DNA of 64,000 bases. Source: CALKWS01 sp051020515 (GTDB taxonomy: Bacteria > Actinomycetota > Actinomycetes > Actinomycetales > Beutenbergiaceae). Location of the stretch: contig NZ_CP194857.1 in the NCBI RefSeq assembly GCF_051020515.1, forward strand, positions 3,534,001 to 3,598,000. The letters run 5' to 3'. Below the pieces are notes generated by a model that was not told the origin of the DNA, did not search any database, and was given only the letters and a program-made list of their open reading frames with translations. The translations under genes and the position numbers were made by a program. Position 1 is the first letter of the stretch. Each line of letters begins with the position of its first letter. Of the stretch, positions 63,997 through 64,000 are shown one piece after another.

Positions 63997-64000
63997 ATGA
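63997..64000 (+). CDS. start of a gene cut by the window edge
   Basis: ATG at 63997 has GCGAGGA five bases ahead and the promoter described upstream. Only the first codon is inside the window, so nothing can be said about the product. Its position next to the denitrification operon makes a regulator or nitrogen-oxide enzyme possible. Confidence 0.4.

Overview
The window is a chromosomal stretch of a high-GC Gram-positive bacterium. Actinobacterial markers include RbpA, WhiA with YvcK and RapZ, an OpcA-type G6PDH partner, a CoaE-GrpB fusion, a MoeZ-type ThiF-rhodanese protein and many TANNNT promoters set directly against start codons. Gene content and order (parA-scpA-scpB-rluB-tyrA-cmk-plsC-der; tkt-tal-zwf-opcA; rapZ-yvcK-whiA-gap-pgk-tpiA-secG-rbpA) suggest a member of the Micrococcales (Cellulomonas/Georgenia/Beutenbergia-like); the genus is not determined. 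No insertion sequence, prophage, CRISPR array, tRNA or rRNA was recognised.

Layout. 1-3.3 kb: the end of an MpaB-like oxygenase gene, a CPBP protease, and a Na/Pi symporter behind a PHO-box-like repeat with a coupled small coiled-coil protein. 3.3-10.8 kb (minus): ParA, ScpAB, RluB, TyrA, Cmk, PlsC, Der. 10.8-14.2 kb: Eis-like acetyltransferase, XerD, CtaB. 14.5-21 kb (plus): pentose phosphate operon ending in an O-methyltransferase. 21-33.3 kb (minus): RbpA, SecG, glycolytic tpiA/pgk/gap, whiA-yvcK-rapZ, uvrC, uvrA. 33.3-35.7 kb: metallo-hydrolase, YciI-like protein, and a TerC-family membrane protein behind a yybP-ykoY manganese riboswitch. 35.7-43.2 kb: an accessory amino-sugar locus. 43.3-54 kb: uvrB, an esterase, a TetR-controlled ABC exporter, OsmC, CoaE-GrpB, pyroglutamyl peptidase, ribosomal protein S1. 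54-59.4 kb: molybdenum cofactor genes. 59.4-63.6 kb: a denitrification module with a membrane-anchored cupredoxin-NirK fusion, an NnrS-like protein and a DUF2249 protein.

The most interesting region is 35.7-43.2 kb. One RpiR-type regulator sits with a cytoplasmic beta-lactamase-fold hydrolase (AmiE-like) on the plus strand. A second RpiR regulator with its own promoter and paired operators heads an operon of an NgcE-like lipoprotein, two permeases and the MurNAc-6-phosphate etherase MurQ on the minus strand. This looks like muropeptide/MurNAc salvage fed by an ABC importer rather than a phosphotransferase system. No sugar kinase or transporter ATPase lies in the window.

A caution for users: at least thirteen genes, including near-universal ones (der, gap, uvrA, uvrB, uvrC, rpsA, coaE), need one or two frame changes to give the full family protein. 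Most breaks fall in short homopolymers. These are most simply base-calling errors in the assembly, so those genes are annotated as single CDSs with the break stated.
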